A stretch of 47,449 nucleotides of DNA from an uncultured Pseudomonadota bacterium (GCA_946480245.1 CAMLIZ010000010.1:1-47449); one strand, 5' to 3'. Counted from the stretch's first letter, positions 10,886-19,731 are shown. Notes: generated by a model from the letters alone, not told the origin. Numbers and translations are program-made.

Positions 10886-12217
10886 ATGTCCCATGTCATC
10901 CATCGCAGCCTGCGTGCCGTGCCCCCTGTGGCCGTGGGCGCGCAAGGCCTCACCATCACCGACGCCGCCGGCCGCCGCTACATCGACGCCAGCGGCGGCG
11001 CGGCCGTCTCCTGCCTCGGCCATGCCCAGCCCGACGTGCTGGCGGCGATGCACGCGCAGATCGACAAGCTCGCGTACGCGCACACCAGCTTCTTCACCAG
11101 CGAGGTGTCGGAGGCCCTGGCCGACCACCTGGCCGGGCATGCGCCGGCCGGCCTGAGCAACGTGTACTTCGTGTCCGGCGGCTCCGAAGCCGTGGAGGCC
11201 TCACTCAAGCTGGCACGCCAGCACTTCGTGGAGGTGGGCCAGCCGGAGCGCACGCTGTTCATGGCGCGCAGCCAGAGCTACCACGGCAACACGCTGGGGG
11301 CGTTGGCGGTGGGCGGCAACGAATGGCGGCGCAAGCAGTTCGCGCCGCTGCTGATCGACGTGGCCCGCGTGAGCCCCTGCTACGAATACCGCGGGCGTGC
11401 CGACGACGAGACGCGCGAGGCCTACACGCAGCGCCTGCTCGACGAGATCGAGGCCACCTTGCAGCAGGTGGGGCCGCAGCGCGTGATCGCCTTCGTGGCC
11501 GAGCCGGTGGTCGGCGCCACGCTGGGCGCCGTGCCGCCCACGCCGGGCTACTGGCAGGGCCTGCGCAAGATCTGCGATCGCCACGGCATCCTGCTGATCG
11601 CCGACGAGGTGATGTGCGGCATGGGCCGCACCGGCAGCCTGTACGCAGTGGAGCAGGAGGGCGTGGTGCCCGACCTCATCACCATCGCCAAGGGGCTGGG
11701 CGGCGGCTACCAGCCGATCGGCGCGGTGCTGGCGAGCGAGCGCGTGATGGCGCCGATCCGCAGCGGCAGCGGCCTGTTCCAGCACGGCCACACCTACATC
11801 GGCCATCCGGTGGCGTGCGCGGCGGCGCTGGCCGTGCAGCAGGTGATCCAGCGCGACGGCCTGCTGGCCCAGGTGCGCGAGCGCGGCGTGCAGCTCGAGG
11901 CCGACCTGCGCGCGCGGCTGGGCGCGCATGCGCACGTGGGAGACATCCGCGGGCGCGGCCTCTTCATGGGCGTGGAGCTGGTGCGCGACCGTGCCACCAA
12001 GCAGCCCTTCGACCCCGACTTGAAGCTGCACGCGCGCATCAAGCAGCGCGCCTTCGCCAACGGCTTGCTGGTGTACCCGATGGGCGGCACGATCGACGGC
12101 CGCCGCGGTGACCACGTGCTGCTGGCGCCGCCCTTCATCGTCGAGCCGGCCGACGTGCGCCAGATCGTCGACCTGCTGGGCCGCTCGATCGACGAGGCGC
12201 TGGAGGGCGTGGCCTGA
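10886..12217 (+). CDS. class III (fold type I) PLP-dependent aminotransferase
   Basis: A 443-residue aspartate aminotransferase-family (class III, omega-amino/diamino acid type) enzyme. It shows the cofactor-site pattern LLIADEVMCGMGRTGSLYAVE and the PLP-lysine motif ITIAKGLGGGYQPIGAVL with K269, plus SGGSEAVEASLKLARQ and YHGNTLGALAVGG. It transfers an amino group from an omega-amino or similar donor to a keto acid. It follows the TRAP permease by 36 bp, so the imported compound or its metabolite is the probable substrate (inference). I take ATG 10886 (MSHVIHRSL) as the start; an in-frame TTG at 10871 is possible but less likely. The gene overlaps the next one by a single base (TGATG). Confidence 0.9.
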   Translation: MSHVIHRSLRAVPPVAVGAQGLTITDAAGRRYIDASGGAAVSCLGHAQPDVLAAMHAQIDKLAYAHTSFFTSEVSEALADHLAGHAPAGLSNVYFVSGGSEAVEASLKLARQHFVEVGQPERTLFMARSQSYHGNTLGALAVGGNEWRRKQFAPLLIDVARVSPCYEYRGRADDETREAYTQRLLDEIEATLQQVGPQRVIAFVAEPVVGATLGAVPPTPGYWQGLRKICDRHGILLIADEVMCGMGRTGSLYAVEQEGVVPDLITIAKGLGGGYQPIGAVLASERVMAPIRSGSGLFQHGHTYIGHPVACAAALAVQQVIQRDGLLAQVRERGVQLEADLRARLGAHAHVGDIRGRGLFMGVELVRDRATKQPFDPDLKLHARIKQRAFANGLLVYPMGGTIDGRRGDHVLLAPPFIVEPADVRQIVDLLGRSIDEALEGVA

Positions 12218-12780
12218 TGGCGAGCGACCGCCTGCCGCCGCTGCCGCCCGAGGCCTGGACACCCGCGCAGCGCGAAGCCGCCGAGGAGCTGATCCGCGGC
12301 CCGCGCGGCGCGGTGATCTCGCCCTTCGTGCCGCTGCTGCGCAGCCCCGAGCTGATGACGCATGCGCAGCGCATGGGCGAGTACCTGCGCTACCGCAGCG
12401 CGATCGGGCTGCGCCTGTCCGAGCTGGCCATCCTGGTCACCGCACGCTGCTGGCGCCAGCCGGTGGAGTGGGCCATCCACGCGCCGATCGCCGAACGCGA
12501 GGGCGTGGCCCCCGACACCATCGCCGCCATCGGGCGCGGCGAGCGCCCTGCCGCGATGCCGCAGGACGAAGCGCTCGTGCACGACATCTGCATCGCCCTG
12601 CATCACGGCGGCCGCGTGAGCGACGCGCTGTGGAACGCGGCGGTGCAGCGCTTCGGCGAGCACGGCGTGGTCGACCTGGTGGGCCTGAACGGCTACTACG
12701 CGATGCTGGCGATGACGATGAACGCGGCGCGCACCCCGCTGCCCCCGGGTGCCGCGCCGGTGCCGTTCGAGCCGGCCTGA
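12217..12780 (+). CDS. carboxymuconolactone decarboxylase-like protein
   Basis: A 187-residue all-helical protein of the CMD/AhpD-like superfamily. The core is LRLSELAILVTARCWRQPVEWAIHAPIAEREGV (about residues 65-97), with the EWxxH motif common in the CMD branch. The redox CxxC of true AhpD is absent: only one cysteine lies in the core, so peroxidase activity is unlikely. Role unknown, possibly a lactone decarboxylase or isomerase step. Its ATG overlaps the aminotransferase stop by one base, so the two are translationally coupled and the protein probably acts in the same pathway as the imported substrate. The stop lies 21 bp from the convergent VIT gene, with no clear terminator between. Confidence 0.8.
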   Translation: MASDRLPPLPPEAWTPAQREAAEELIRGPRGAVISPFVPLLRSPELMTHAQRMGEYLRYRSAIGLRLSELAILVTARCWRQPVEWAIHAPIAEREGVAPDTIAAIGRGERPAAMPQDEALVHDICIALHHGGRVSDALWNAAVQRFGEHGVVDLVGLNGYYAMLAMTMNAARTPLPPGAAPVPFEPA

Positions 12781-12800
12781 GAGCCCTGCGGCGCGGCCGC

Positions 12801-13505
12801 TCAGCCGACGCCGGAAACGCCGAACAGGCGGCCCACGCCGGCCGTGAGCGCCATCGCCAGCGCACCCCAGAACGCCACGCGCAACGCGGCACGGCCCACC
12901 GGTGCACCGCCGGCGCGCGCCGAGAGCGCGCCCAGCACCACCAGCACGAGCATCGACACCGCGGCGATGGCCAGCGCCGTGTGCGCGGTGGGGATCAGCA
13001 CCGCTGCCAGCAGCGGGCACACGGCACCCAGCGTGAAGCTGAACGCCGAGGCCAGCGCCGCCTGCACCGGCCGCGCGGCCGTGATGTCGGACAGGCCGAG
13101 CTCGTCACGCGCATGCGCGCCCAGCGCATCGTGTGCCATCAGCTGATCGGCCACCTGCTGCGCGAGATCGGGCGCCAGCCCGCGCGTGCGGTAGATGCCG
13201 GCCAGCTCCTGGCGTTCGTGCTCGGGCTGGTGCTGCAGCTCGTCGCGCTCGCGCGCCAAGTCGGCCGACTCGGCATCTGACTGCGAGCTCACCGACACGT
13301 ACTCGCCCGCGGCCATCGACATGGCGCCGGCCACCAGCCCCGCCAGGCCGGTGAGCAGCAGCTGGTTGCGGCCGGCATTGGCGGCGGCCACGCCGACCAG
13401 CAGGCTCGCGGTGGACACCACGCCGTCGTTGGCGCCGAGCACCGCGGCGCGCAGCCAGCCGATGCGGTCGTTGGAGTGGGTTTCGATGTGGCCGCGTCGC
13501 TTCAT
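12801..13505 (-). CDS. VIT1/CCC1 family iron/manganese transporter
   Basis: A 234-residue membrane protein with five hydrophobic segments. The opening HSNDRIGWLRAAVLGANDGVVSTASLLVGVAAA and the block LAGLVAGAMSMAAGEYVSVSSQSDAE are diagnostic of the VIT1/CCC1 family. A cytoplasmic charged metal-binding-type loop (about residues 78-140) precedes the last three membrane helices. Plant and yeast relatives move Fe2+ or Mn2+ into vacuoles; bacterial members are thought to export metal. The start codon overlaps the stop of the histidine-kinase gene (ATGA), placing the transporter in the two-component operon and suggesting that the sensed signal is a metal or membrane state (inference). Confidence 0.9.
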   Translation of the reverse strand: MKRRGHIETHSNDRIGWLRAAVLGANDGVVSTASLLVGVAAANAGRNQLLLTGLAGLVAGAMSMAAGEYVSVSSQSDAESADLARERDELQHQPEHERQELAGIYRTRGLAPDLAQQVADQLMAHDALGAHARDELGLSDITAARPVQAALASAFSFTLGAVCPLLAAVLIPTAHTALAIAAVSMLVLVVLGALSARAGGAPVGRAALRVAFWGALAMALTAGVGRLFGVSGVG

Positions 13506-14947
13506 GCCGCTTCCCCGCGTGTGGTGGCCGCCGATTGTGCTGCGCGGTGTACAGCCTCACCGAGCTGCTGCGCGGCGCTGGCCTGAGCCGGCAGCGCGAT
13601 GCTCAGGCGCGTGCCCTGGGCGCTGCTGGCCAGCTGCAGCGTGCCACCGTGCAGCTCGACGATGGTGCGGATGATCACCGAGCCCAGGCCGAGCGACATC
13701 GACGGATGCGCGGCGTCGGCCGCGATGCGTTGCGCGCGCCGCTGGCCGAAGGCGGCTTGCTGCGCCGGCGCCATGCCCGCGCCATCGTCGGCGATCTCCA
13801 GCAGCAGCGCATCGCCGTTGCGCTGCAGTTGCACGTCGACGCGGCTGCGCGCATGCCGCGCGGCGTTGTCCAGCGCGTTGCGCAGCAGGCGGGCCAGCAG
13901 CAGGCGGTCGCCGCTGACGCAGCGCCGCGCACCCTGCAGCGCGCTGCTCACGCCGATCGGCACGGCATGCTGCGGCTGCACGGCGCGGCTTTCGGATTCG
14001 GCCAGCGCCACCAGGTCCACAGCCTCCTGCGTGCGCCGGTAGCGCGGCTCGTCGAGGTCGGCAATGAAGAACAGGTCGTCGACCAGGCGCACGAAGTAGG
14101 CCAGCTCGCCGCCCACGATCTCGAGGAACGCGCGCCGCTCGTCGGCCGGCATCGCGTCGCCGTGCGCGGTGAGCGTGTCGATCGCGGTGCGCAGGCTGGT
14201 CAGCGGCGTGCGCAGGTCGTGGCCCAGCTCCTGCAGCAGCGCGCGCCGCGCGTCCTCCGCGCGGCGCAGGCGCTGCACCAGGCGCTCGATCTGCTCGGCC
14301 ATGCGATTGAAGTCGAGCATCAGTGCGCCGAGCGCGTCGATGCGGTCGGGGCGGAAGCGCGCCTGCAGGTCACCGGCCTCCAGCTGCGCGATCACCGCCC
14401 GCGCCTGGCGCGAACGCCCGCGCAGGTAGCTCATCACCAGGGCCAGCGACAGCAGCATCGCGGTGAGCAAGGTGCCGACGAAGAAGATCGCCTGCAGGCG
14501 CAGGATCGGCCGCCCCGGCAGGCCGGTGTGGCGCGCGACGACGAAGGCCGGCGGCTGCGCGGCCAGCCGCACCACCGACAGCGTCGGCCGCAGCCAGTGG
14601 GTGCGCGTGGTGCGCACCTCGTGGACCGCCTGAGCGGTGTCGGGCCGCGCGGCCTCGGGAGGCAGCGGCGCCGTGCTGCGCGCCGCCAGCACCCGGCCCT
14701 GCGCGTCCACCACCCAGATGTCGGCCGGCATCTCCGGCGACTCCGCGATCAGGCTGTCGAGCCGGCGCATCGCCTGCGGGTACGGCTCGGCCTCCAGCGT
14801 GCGCGCCATCAGCAGCGCCACGCTGCGCAACAGCGACGCCCGGTTGCCGCTGCTCATCTCGCGCACCAGCAGCACGTAGGCCGCGCTGAGCAGCAGCGAC
14901 AGCAGCACGCTCGCGGTGAGGAAGCGCCACCACAGCGCGCGGTTCAT
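13502..14947 (-). CDS. two-component sensor histidine kinase
   Basis: A 481-residue inner-membrane kinase: TM1 about residues 8-28, a periplasmic sensor region about 29-150, TM2 about 152-174, a HAMP linker about 175-228 (SRQARAVIAQLEAGDLQARF), and a HisKA domain with phospho-acceptor H243 in LGHDLRTPLTSLRTA. The ATP-binding domain has an N box (LLRNALDNAARHA) and G boxes (DDGAGM, SLGLGSVIIRTIVELHGG). It phosphorylates the OmpR-type regulator encoded immediately upstream; their genes overlap by ATGA. The periplasmic part shows no obvious metal-ligand cluster, so the signal is not evident. Confidence 0.93.
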   Translation of the reverse strand: MNRALWWRFLTASVLLSLLLSAAYVLLVREMSSGNRASLLRSVALLMARTLEAEPYPQAMRRLDSLIAESPEMPADIWVVDAQGRVLAARSTAPLPPEAARPDTAQAVHEVRTTRTHWLRPTLSVVRLAAQPPAFVVARHTGLPGRPILRLQAIFFVGTLLTAMLLSLALVMSYLRGRSRQARAVIAQLEAGDLQARFRPDRIDALGALMLDFNRMAEQIERLVQRLRRAEDARRALLQELGHDLRTPLTSLRTAIDTLTAHGDAMPADERRAFLEIVGGELAYFVRLVDDLFFIADLDEPRYRRTQEAVDLVALAESESRAVQPQHAVPIGVSSALQGARRCVSGDRLLLARLLRNALDNAARHARSRVDVQLQRNGDALLLEIADDGAGMAPAQQAAFGQRRAQRIAADAAHPSMSLGLGSVIIRTIVELHGGTLQLASSAQGTRLSIALPAQASAAQQLGEAVHRAAQSAATTRGEAA

Positions 14948-15627
14948 GGCGCGTCGCCTTCGAGCCGGTAGCCCACGCCGTACACCGCGGTGATGCGCTC
15001 CGGCGCACCTGCGTCCTTCAGCTTGCGACGCAGGTGGCTCAGGTGGGAATCGAGCGTGCGGTCGTAGATTTCGCGGTCGCTGTCGAGCGCGTCCAGCATC
15101 TGCTCGCGCGACACCACCGCGCCACCGGCCTGCACCAGCAGCTGCAGGATGTGGAACTCGCGCTTGCCCAGCTTCAGCCGCTGGCCCTGCGCCTGCGCCG
15201 CATGGCGTGCGCCATCGATGCGGATCGTGCCGAAGCCCGGCAGCGCCTGCGTCGCAAGCGCCGGCGCGCTGCGCTCCAACAGGCGCCGCATGCGGGCGCA
15301 CAGCTCCTGCAGGCCATAGGGCTTGCGCACGTAGTCGTCCGCGCCTTCGGCCAGGCAGGCCACTGCGCTGGCCTCCTCGGTGCGCGCGGTGAGCATCAGG
15401 ATCGGCAGCGCGGCGTCGCGCTCGCGCACGCGGCGGCACAGGTCCAGCCCGCTGCCGTCGGGCAAGCCGAGATCGAGCAACAGCAGGCGGAACTCACGCT
15501 CGGCCAGCAGCGCGTCGGCTTGCTGCAGCGTGGTGGCCACGCTGAGCTCGAAGCCCTGGTAGCGCAGACTCATCGTGAGCGTCTTCGCGATCATCGGGTC
15601 GTCCTCGACCAGCAGCACCGCATCCAT
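14944..15627 (-). CDS. OmpR/PhoB-family response regulator
   Basis: A 227-residue regulator. The receiver domain (about residues 1-115) has the acidic pair E8-D9 and phospho-acceptor D52 in LLLDLGLPDGSG, plus the KP motif in DDYVRKPYG. A winged-helix Trans_reg_C domain (about 130-225) ends RTLDSHLSHLRRKLKDAG ... TAVYGVGYRLEG. It is the first gene of the regulator-kinase-VIT operon and probably controls that operon. Overall it resembles the QseB/PmrA/TctD group, but the exact orthologue cannot be fixed. Its promoter should lie in the 114-bp divergent gap before the lipoprotein gene; no near-consensus boxes were convincing there. Confidence 0.92.
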   Translation of the reverse strand: MDAVLLVEDDPMIAKTLTMSLRYQGFELSVATTLQQADALLAEREFRLLLLDLGLPDGSGLDLCRRVRERDAALPILMLTARTEEASAVACLAEGADDYVRKPYGLQELCARMRRLLERSAPALATQALPGFGTIRIDGARHAAQAQGQRLKLGKREFHILQLLVQAGGAVVSREQMLDALDSDREIYDRTLDSHLSHLRRKLKDAGAPERITAVYGVGYRLEGDAP

Positions 15628-15741
15628 GCGCGACCTCGTGGTGAACGCGCCGGATTGTGCCGGCGCCTGCCTGCGCGGCGGCCGCTTCCACAGAAATTAC
15701 AGCTTGTCTGCCTACAGTGCGGCCCAACACGGAGGATCAGC

Positions 15742-16773
15742 ATGAAGAAGAGCCATTCATCGATCTGCGCTGCGGTCGCCGCGCTGGCCTGTGCCGGCCT
15801 GGCCGGTTGCGGCGGCGGGGGCAGCGACAGCAGCAGCCCGCCCAGCGCCGACACCGCCAGCAGCGATGCCCTGAGCGGATCGCCCACGCTGGCTCAGCGC
15901 ATTGCCGCGGCGCAGGCCACCGCGCAGAGCACGAGCAACGGCTGCTCGACCATCGGCCCGTTCTACTGGGAGGTGGGCAACCGGCTGGACGCGCTGGCCG
16001 GCGGGTCGGTGAACCCCGGCGTCACGCAGCCGGTGTACACCGCCGACAGCGTGATGGACATCGCCTCGGCGTCGAAGTGGATCTACGCCGCTTACGTGGT
16101 TCAGCGCCTGCCGGCACTGAGCGAGCAGGACGTCAAGTTCCTCACATTTCGCAGTGGCTACACCGACTTCCAGGCCTGCCTGAGCGGCCAGACGGTGCAG
16201 CAGTGCGAGGGCATGCTGCACAACGGCACGTACGAGGCCGCCAACGACGGCAAGTTCTTCTACAACGGCGGCCACATGGAGAAGCACGCCACGCTGATCG
16301 GCCTGGGGCCGCTGGACAACGCCGGCCTGGCCGCCGAGATCCGGTCGCAGATCGGCCACGACATCGTGCTGGCCTATGCCCAGCCGCAGCTGCCCGGCGG
16401 CGTGGTCACCACGCCGGCCAACTACGCGCGCTTCCTGCGCAAGTTGATGGACGGCACGCTCAAGCTCGGTGGCCTGCTGGGCCAGGACGCCACCTGCACC
16501 AACCCGAGCACCTGCAGCACCGCGGTGTACACGCCGGTGCCGCAGACCGAGAGCTGGGATTACTCGCTGGGCCATTGGGTGGAAAGCGACCCCAAGGTGG
16601 GCGACGGCAGCTTCAGCAGCGCCGGTGCCTTCGGCTTCTACCCGTGGATCGACAGCCAACGCCGCTACTACGGCATCGTGGCGCGGCGCACGCCCAACGA
16701 GGGCGGCGGCTACGACTCCGCCGTGTGCGGGCGGCAGATCCGCGCGGCGTGGATGAGTGGGAAGGTGCAGTAA
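15742..16773 (+). CDS. serine-hydrolase / beta-lactamase-like lipoprotein
   Basis: A 343-residue exported lipoprotein. The lipobox LAGC puts the lipidated cysteine at residue 23, followed by a G/S/P-rich linker (residues 24-48). The domain has an SxxK motif (S109-A-S-K112) and a later YNGG segment (around residue 175) that could supply the YxN tyrosine, consistent with the penicillin-binding/class C beta-lactamase fold. A clear third KTG motif is not seen (VARRTPNEGGG near the C-terminus is the only candidate), so hydrolase activity is uncertain. Several cysteines probably form disulfides. An excellent ribosome-binding site (GGAGGA) supports the start, about 236 codons inside a longer open frame. 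It is transcribed divergently from the two-component operon. Confidence 0.75.
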   Translation: MKKSHSSICAAVAALACAGLAGCGGGGSDSSSPPSADTASSDALSGSPTLAQRIAAAQATAQSTSNGCSTIGPFYWEVGNRLDALAGGSVNPGVTQPVYTADSVMDIASASKWIYAAYVVQRLPALSEQDVKFLTFRSGYTDFQACLSGQTVQQCEGMLHNGTYEAANDGKFFYNGGHMEKHATLIGLGPLDNAGLAAEIRSQIGHDIVLAYAQPQLPGGVVTTPANYARFLRKLMDGTLKLGGLLGQDATCTNPSTCSTAVYTPVPQTESWDYSLGHWVESDPKVGDGSFSSAGAFGFYPWIDSQRRYYGIVARRTPNEGGGYDSAVCGRQIRAAWMSGKVQ

Positions 16774-16798
16774 CACTCTGATTCAACCTCCGCCAAGG

Positions 16799-16828
16799 TA
16801 GGGGGCCACCGGGCTCGGCAGCCCCCTC
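16799..16828. terminator. strong GC hairpin between the lipoprotein and vgrG genes
   Basis: GGGGGC (16801-16806) pairs with GCCCCC (16821-16826), and an inner CCG/CGG stem extends the hairpin. It lies 28 bp after the lipoprotein stop and about 47 bp before the vgrG start. There is no T-run after it, so it may be a weak terminator of the upstream gene or a 5'-leader hairpin of the vgrG transcript. Confidence 0.4.
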
Positions 16829-16872
16829 CACAATTCCGCGCGCCAAGAACAAAACCCAGGGAGGAACGCGCG

Positions 16873-19728
16873 ATGGAGTCGCTGGATCTGCTGCGCGCCG
16901 TGATGCAGCATCTGGGCCTGCCCACCGGCGGCCTCACCGGCGAACAGCGCCTGTACCACCTGCAGGCCGAGGGCGACGCCGCCGCGGTGGCCGGCCAACT
17001 GCTGGTCGAAGCCTGGTGCCTGCACGAAGCGCTCGGCGAGCTCTTCGAACTCCAGGTCACGTGCCTCAGCACCGAGGCCCGACTCGACGTGGGCAGCCTG
17101 CTCGGCCGCGCCGTGCGCCTGCGCAGCACCTTGGCCGACGGCAGCTTCGCCTGGCGCAGCGGCCTCGTCAGCAAGACCGAAGGCCTGCACGCCGACGGCG
17201 GCCTGGCACGCTGGCGCCTCACCGTCGTGCCATGGCCCTGGCTGCTCGGCCAGCGCCTGCACAGCGGCGTGTGGCAGGAGCGCGCCTTCACCGCGGTCAT
17301 CGACGATCTCTTCGCCGCTGCACAACCCGCCGCTGCGTGGGCCTGGAGCCCCGAGGCCACCGGCTTCATCGCGCAGGGCAGCAACGCCGGCGTGCGCAGC
17401 TACGTGGCGCAGTACCGCGAGACCGACCTCGCCTTCGCACAGCGCCTGCTGGCCGAAGAAGGTGTGGGCTGGCGCATCGACGAGGACGACGCTGCGCCGC
17501 TGCGCCACAAGCTCGTGCTCTTCACCGACAGCCCCGCCGCGCCGGAAGACCCGAGCAGCGCGGCCAATGGCGGCATCCGCTTTCACCGCGCCAGCAGCCA
17601 GGAAGAGGCCGACGCGATCCTCGCCTTCGGCAGCGAGCATGCATTCAGCGCCAGCGTGAGCACCGCCCTCAGCTGGGACTACAAGGCCAAGCGCGCCGTC
17701 ACCAGCGCGGTGCCGGCGGCCGGCACACCCGGCGGCCCCAACGCCCCGCGACTGGAGCGCTACGACAGCCCCGGCGCCTACGCCTTCAGCGACAGCGCCG
17801 CGGCAGAGCACGCAGTGCGCGTGCAGCGCGAAGCCACCGAATGCCGGGCGCAGCGCCAGCTCGGCCGCAGCACGGTGCGCTCCTTTCGGGCGGGCAGCGT
17901 CTTCACGCTGCTCGATGGCCCGCCCGACGCGGCCGCGCCGCAGCCCGCGCGCTACCTGCTCACCGAGCTGCAGCACGCGGGCATCAACAACCTGCCCAAG
18001 GAACTGGGCCACGCGCTGGCGCGGCGCATGGGTGCGGCTGGCGCCGCGCTGCTGCCGATGGGCCTGCCCGACGAGGTGGTGCAGCAGGCCCAGGCCACCG
18101 GCTACGCCAACCAGTTCAGCGCACAGAGCGCCACGCTGCCCTGGCGCCCTGCGCCGCGCCGCCATGCCAAGCCGCTGGCCCCCGGCGTGCAAAGCGCCAT
18201 CGTCGTCGGCCCGCAGGGCGAGGCACAGGCCAGCGGTGCCAACGAGATCCACTGCGACGCACTCGGCCGCATCAAGGTGCGCTTCCACTGGCAGCGCACC
18301 GAGCGCCCCGACGACCGCAACACCTGCTGGCTGCGCGTGGCGCAGGCCTATGCGGGCCCCGGCATGGGCACGCAGTTCCTGCCGCGCATCGGGCAGGAGG
18401 TGCTGGTCAGCTTCCTCGAGGCCGACATCGACCGCCCCATCGTGCGCGGTGCGCTGTACAACGGCCGCGGCGAAGGCGGCGTGCCCGCCACGCCGGGCGG
18501 TGCGCCCGCCGAGAGCGACACCTCGGTGTTCGAGCGCAGCAGCGACCACCAACCCGCGGGCCAGGGCAACCTGAGCGGCGGCAACGCCCCCGCCTGGCAC
18601 GGCGGCGCCGCCAACGCGCAGGCCAACGCCGCCGCACTCAGCGGCATCAAGACCCAGGAGTTCGGCGGCGCGGGCTTCAACCAGCTCGTGTTCGACGACA
18701 CCGACGCCCAATTGCGCCTGCAGCTCGGCAGCACCCAGCACGCCAGCTGGCTCAGCCTGGGCCACCTGGTCCACCAGGCCGACAACCACCGCGGGAGCTT
18801 CCGCGGGCTGGGCTTCGAGCTGCGCACCGACGCCTGGGGCGCGCTGCGCGCAAGGCAGGGTTTGCTGATCAGCAGCTACCGCACCGACGCGGCCGAGCCC
18901 GCCGGCGACAACGCCCCCGCGCAGGCGCTGGCCCAGCAGATGGTGCAGCTGGCCCAAACCTTCAGCCAGGCGGCCCAGACGCACCAGAGCGTGGCGCTGG
19001 CCAGCCACCTCGGCAGCATGCAGGCCAACCAAAGCAGCCTCAGCGACACCCAGGCACCACTGCAAGCACTGAAGACGGCGCTCGACGGCATGGTCGACCC
19101 CGCATCACCCGAGCAGGCCAGCGCCGACGCATCGGCCAAGACCACCGCCCCGGCGAACAAGCTGCCCCACACCACCGACCCGGTGATCGCCATCGCGGCC
19201 AAGGCTGGCTTGGTCACCACCGCCGGGCAGGACGTGCTGCTGGCCGCCGGCGAAGGCATCCACCACGCCGCCGGGCAGGACAGCACCCGCGCCATCGGCG
19301 GCGCCGCCCGGTTGCACACCGGCCAGGCCATCGGCGTGCTGGCCGGCGCGGTGCAGCCGGGCAACGAAGCCGCCGGCACCGGCATCACGATGATCGCGGG
19401 CCAAGGCGACGTGCAGGTGCAGGCGCAGGCCGACACACTGCAGATCGCGGCCAAGGGGCTGGTGAACGTGCAGAGCGCGAACAGCCACATCGACTGGGCG
19501 GCGGCGAAGAAGATCACGCTGCAGACGGCCGGCGGGGCGCGCATCGTGATCGAGGGTGGCGGCGTGACCACCGAGTGCCCGGGCAAGATCACGGTGCATG
19601 CGGCGACGAAGAGCATGGTGGGTGGGGCGAATGCGAGCTACGCCATGCCGCTTCTACCGCGGCAGGTGTGCGTGTCCTGCCTGCTGTCCGGCGCCCAGAC
19701 GGGCGCGGCCTTCGCGAAAAGGGCGTGA
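16873..19728 (+). CDS. vgrG: type VI secretion VgrG/TssI spike protein (cassette A, full length)
   Basis: A 951-residue VgrG. Residues about 20-400 are the gp27-like base (phage GPD type; QVTCLSTEARLDVGSLLGRAV, VRSYVAQYRETDLAFAQRLLAEEGVGW). About 443-530 is the gp5-like OB fold (EIHCDALGRIKVRFHWQR, PRIGQEVLVSFLEADIDRPIVRGALYNG). About 590-910 is the Vgr/DUF2345 beta-helix region. The extreme C-terminus after GGANASY is a variable tip with a CVSC motif. VgrG trimers cap the T6SS tube and carry effectors docked through adaptors. A DUF4123 adaptor gene follows 3 bp downstream, then immunity and lipase genes, so the tip probably loads that lipase. The start is supported by AGGGAGGAA upstream. No tube, sheath or baseplate genes are in the window: this is an orphan vgrG locus. 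Confidence 0.95.
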   Translation: MESLDLLRAVMQHLGLPTGGLTGEQRLYHLQAEGDAAAVAGQLLVEAWCLHEALGELFELQVTCLSTEARLDVGSLLGRAVRLRSTLADGSFAWRSGLVSKTEGLHADGGLARWRLTVVPWPWLLGQRLHSGVWQERAFTAVIDDLFAAAQPAAAWAWSPEATGFIAQGSNAGVRSYVAQYRETDLAFAQRLLAEEGVGWRIDEDDAAPLRHKLVLFTDSPAAPEDPSSAANGGIRFHRASSQEEADAILAFGSEHAFSASVSTALSWDYKAKRAVTSAVPAAGTPGGPNAPRLERYDSPGAYAFSDSAAAEHAVRVQREATECRAQRQLGRSTVRSFRAGSVFTLLDGPPDAAAPQPARYLLTELQHAGINNLPKELGHALARRMGAAGAALLPMGLPDEVVQQAQATGYANQFSAQSATLPWRPAPRRHAKPLAPGVQSAIVVGPQGEAQASGANEIHCDALGRIKVRFHWQRTERPDDRNTCWLRVAQAYAGPGMGTQFLPRIGQEVLVSFLEADIDRPIVRGALYNGRGEGGVPATPGGAPAESDTSVFERSSDHQPAGQGNLSGGNAPAWHGGAANAQANAAALSGIKTQEFGGAGFNQLVFDDTDAQLRLQLGSTQHASWLSLGHLVHQADNHRGSFRGLGFELRTDAWGALRARQGLLISSYRTDAAEPAGDNAPAQALAQQMVQLAQTFSQAAQTHQSVALASHLGSMQANQSSLSDTQAPLQALKTALDGMVDPASPEQASADASAKTTAPANKLPHTTDPVIAIAAKAGLVTTAGQDVLLAAGEGIHHAAGQDSTRAIGGAARLHTGQAIGVLAGAVQPGNEAAGTGITMIAGQGDVQVQAQADTLQIAAKGLVNVQSANSHIDWAAAKKITLQTAGGARIVIEGGGVTTECPGKITVHAATKSMVGGANASYAMPLLPRQVCVSCLLSGAQTGAAFAKRA

Positions 19729-19731
19729 CCC

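Noticed and set aside
7235..11140. A ~1300-codon open frame on the minus strand opposite the TAXI receptor and TRAP permease
   Set aside because: Its composition is the usual antisense pattern of GC-rich genes (His/Arg/Gln/Asp runs), with no recognisable motifs; the plus-strand genes are unmistakable.
15628..15741. A promoter in the divergent gap between the response regulator and the lipoprotein gene
   Set aside because: TTACAG and TACAGT boxes are present, but their spacing (about 10 bp) does not fit a sigma70 promoter, and no better pair was found.
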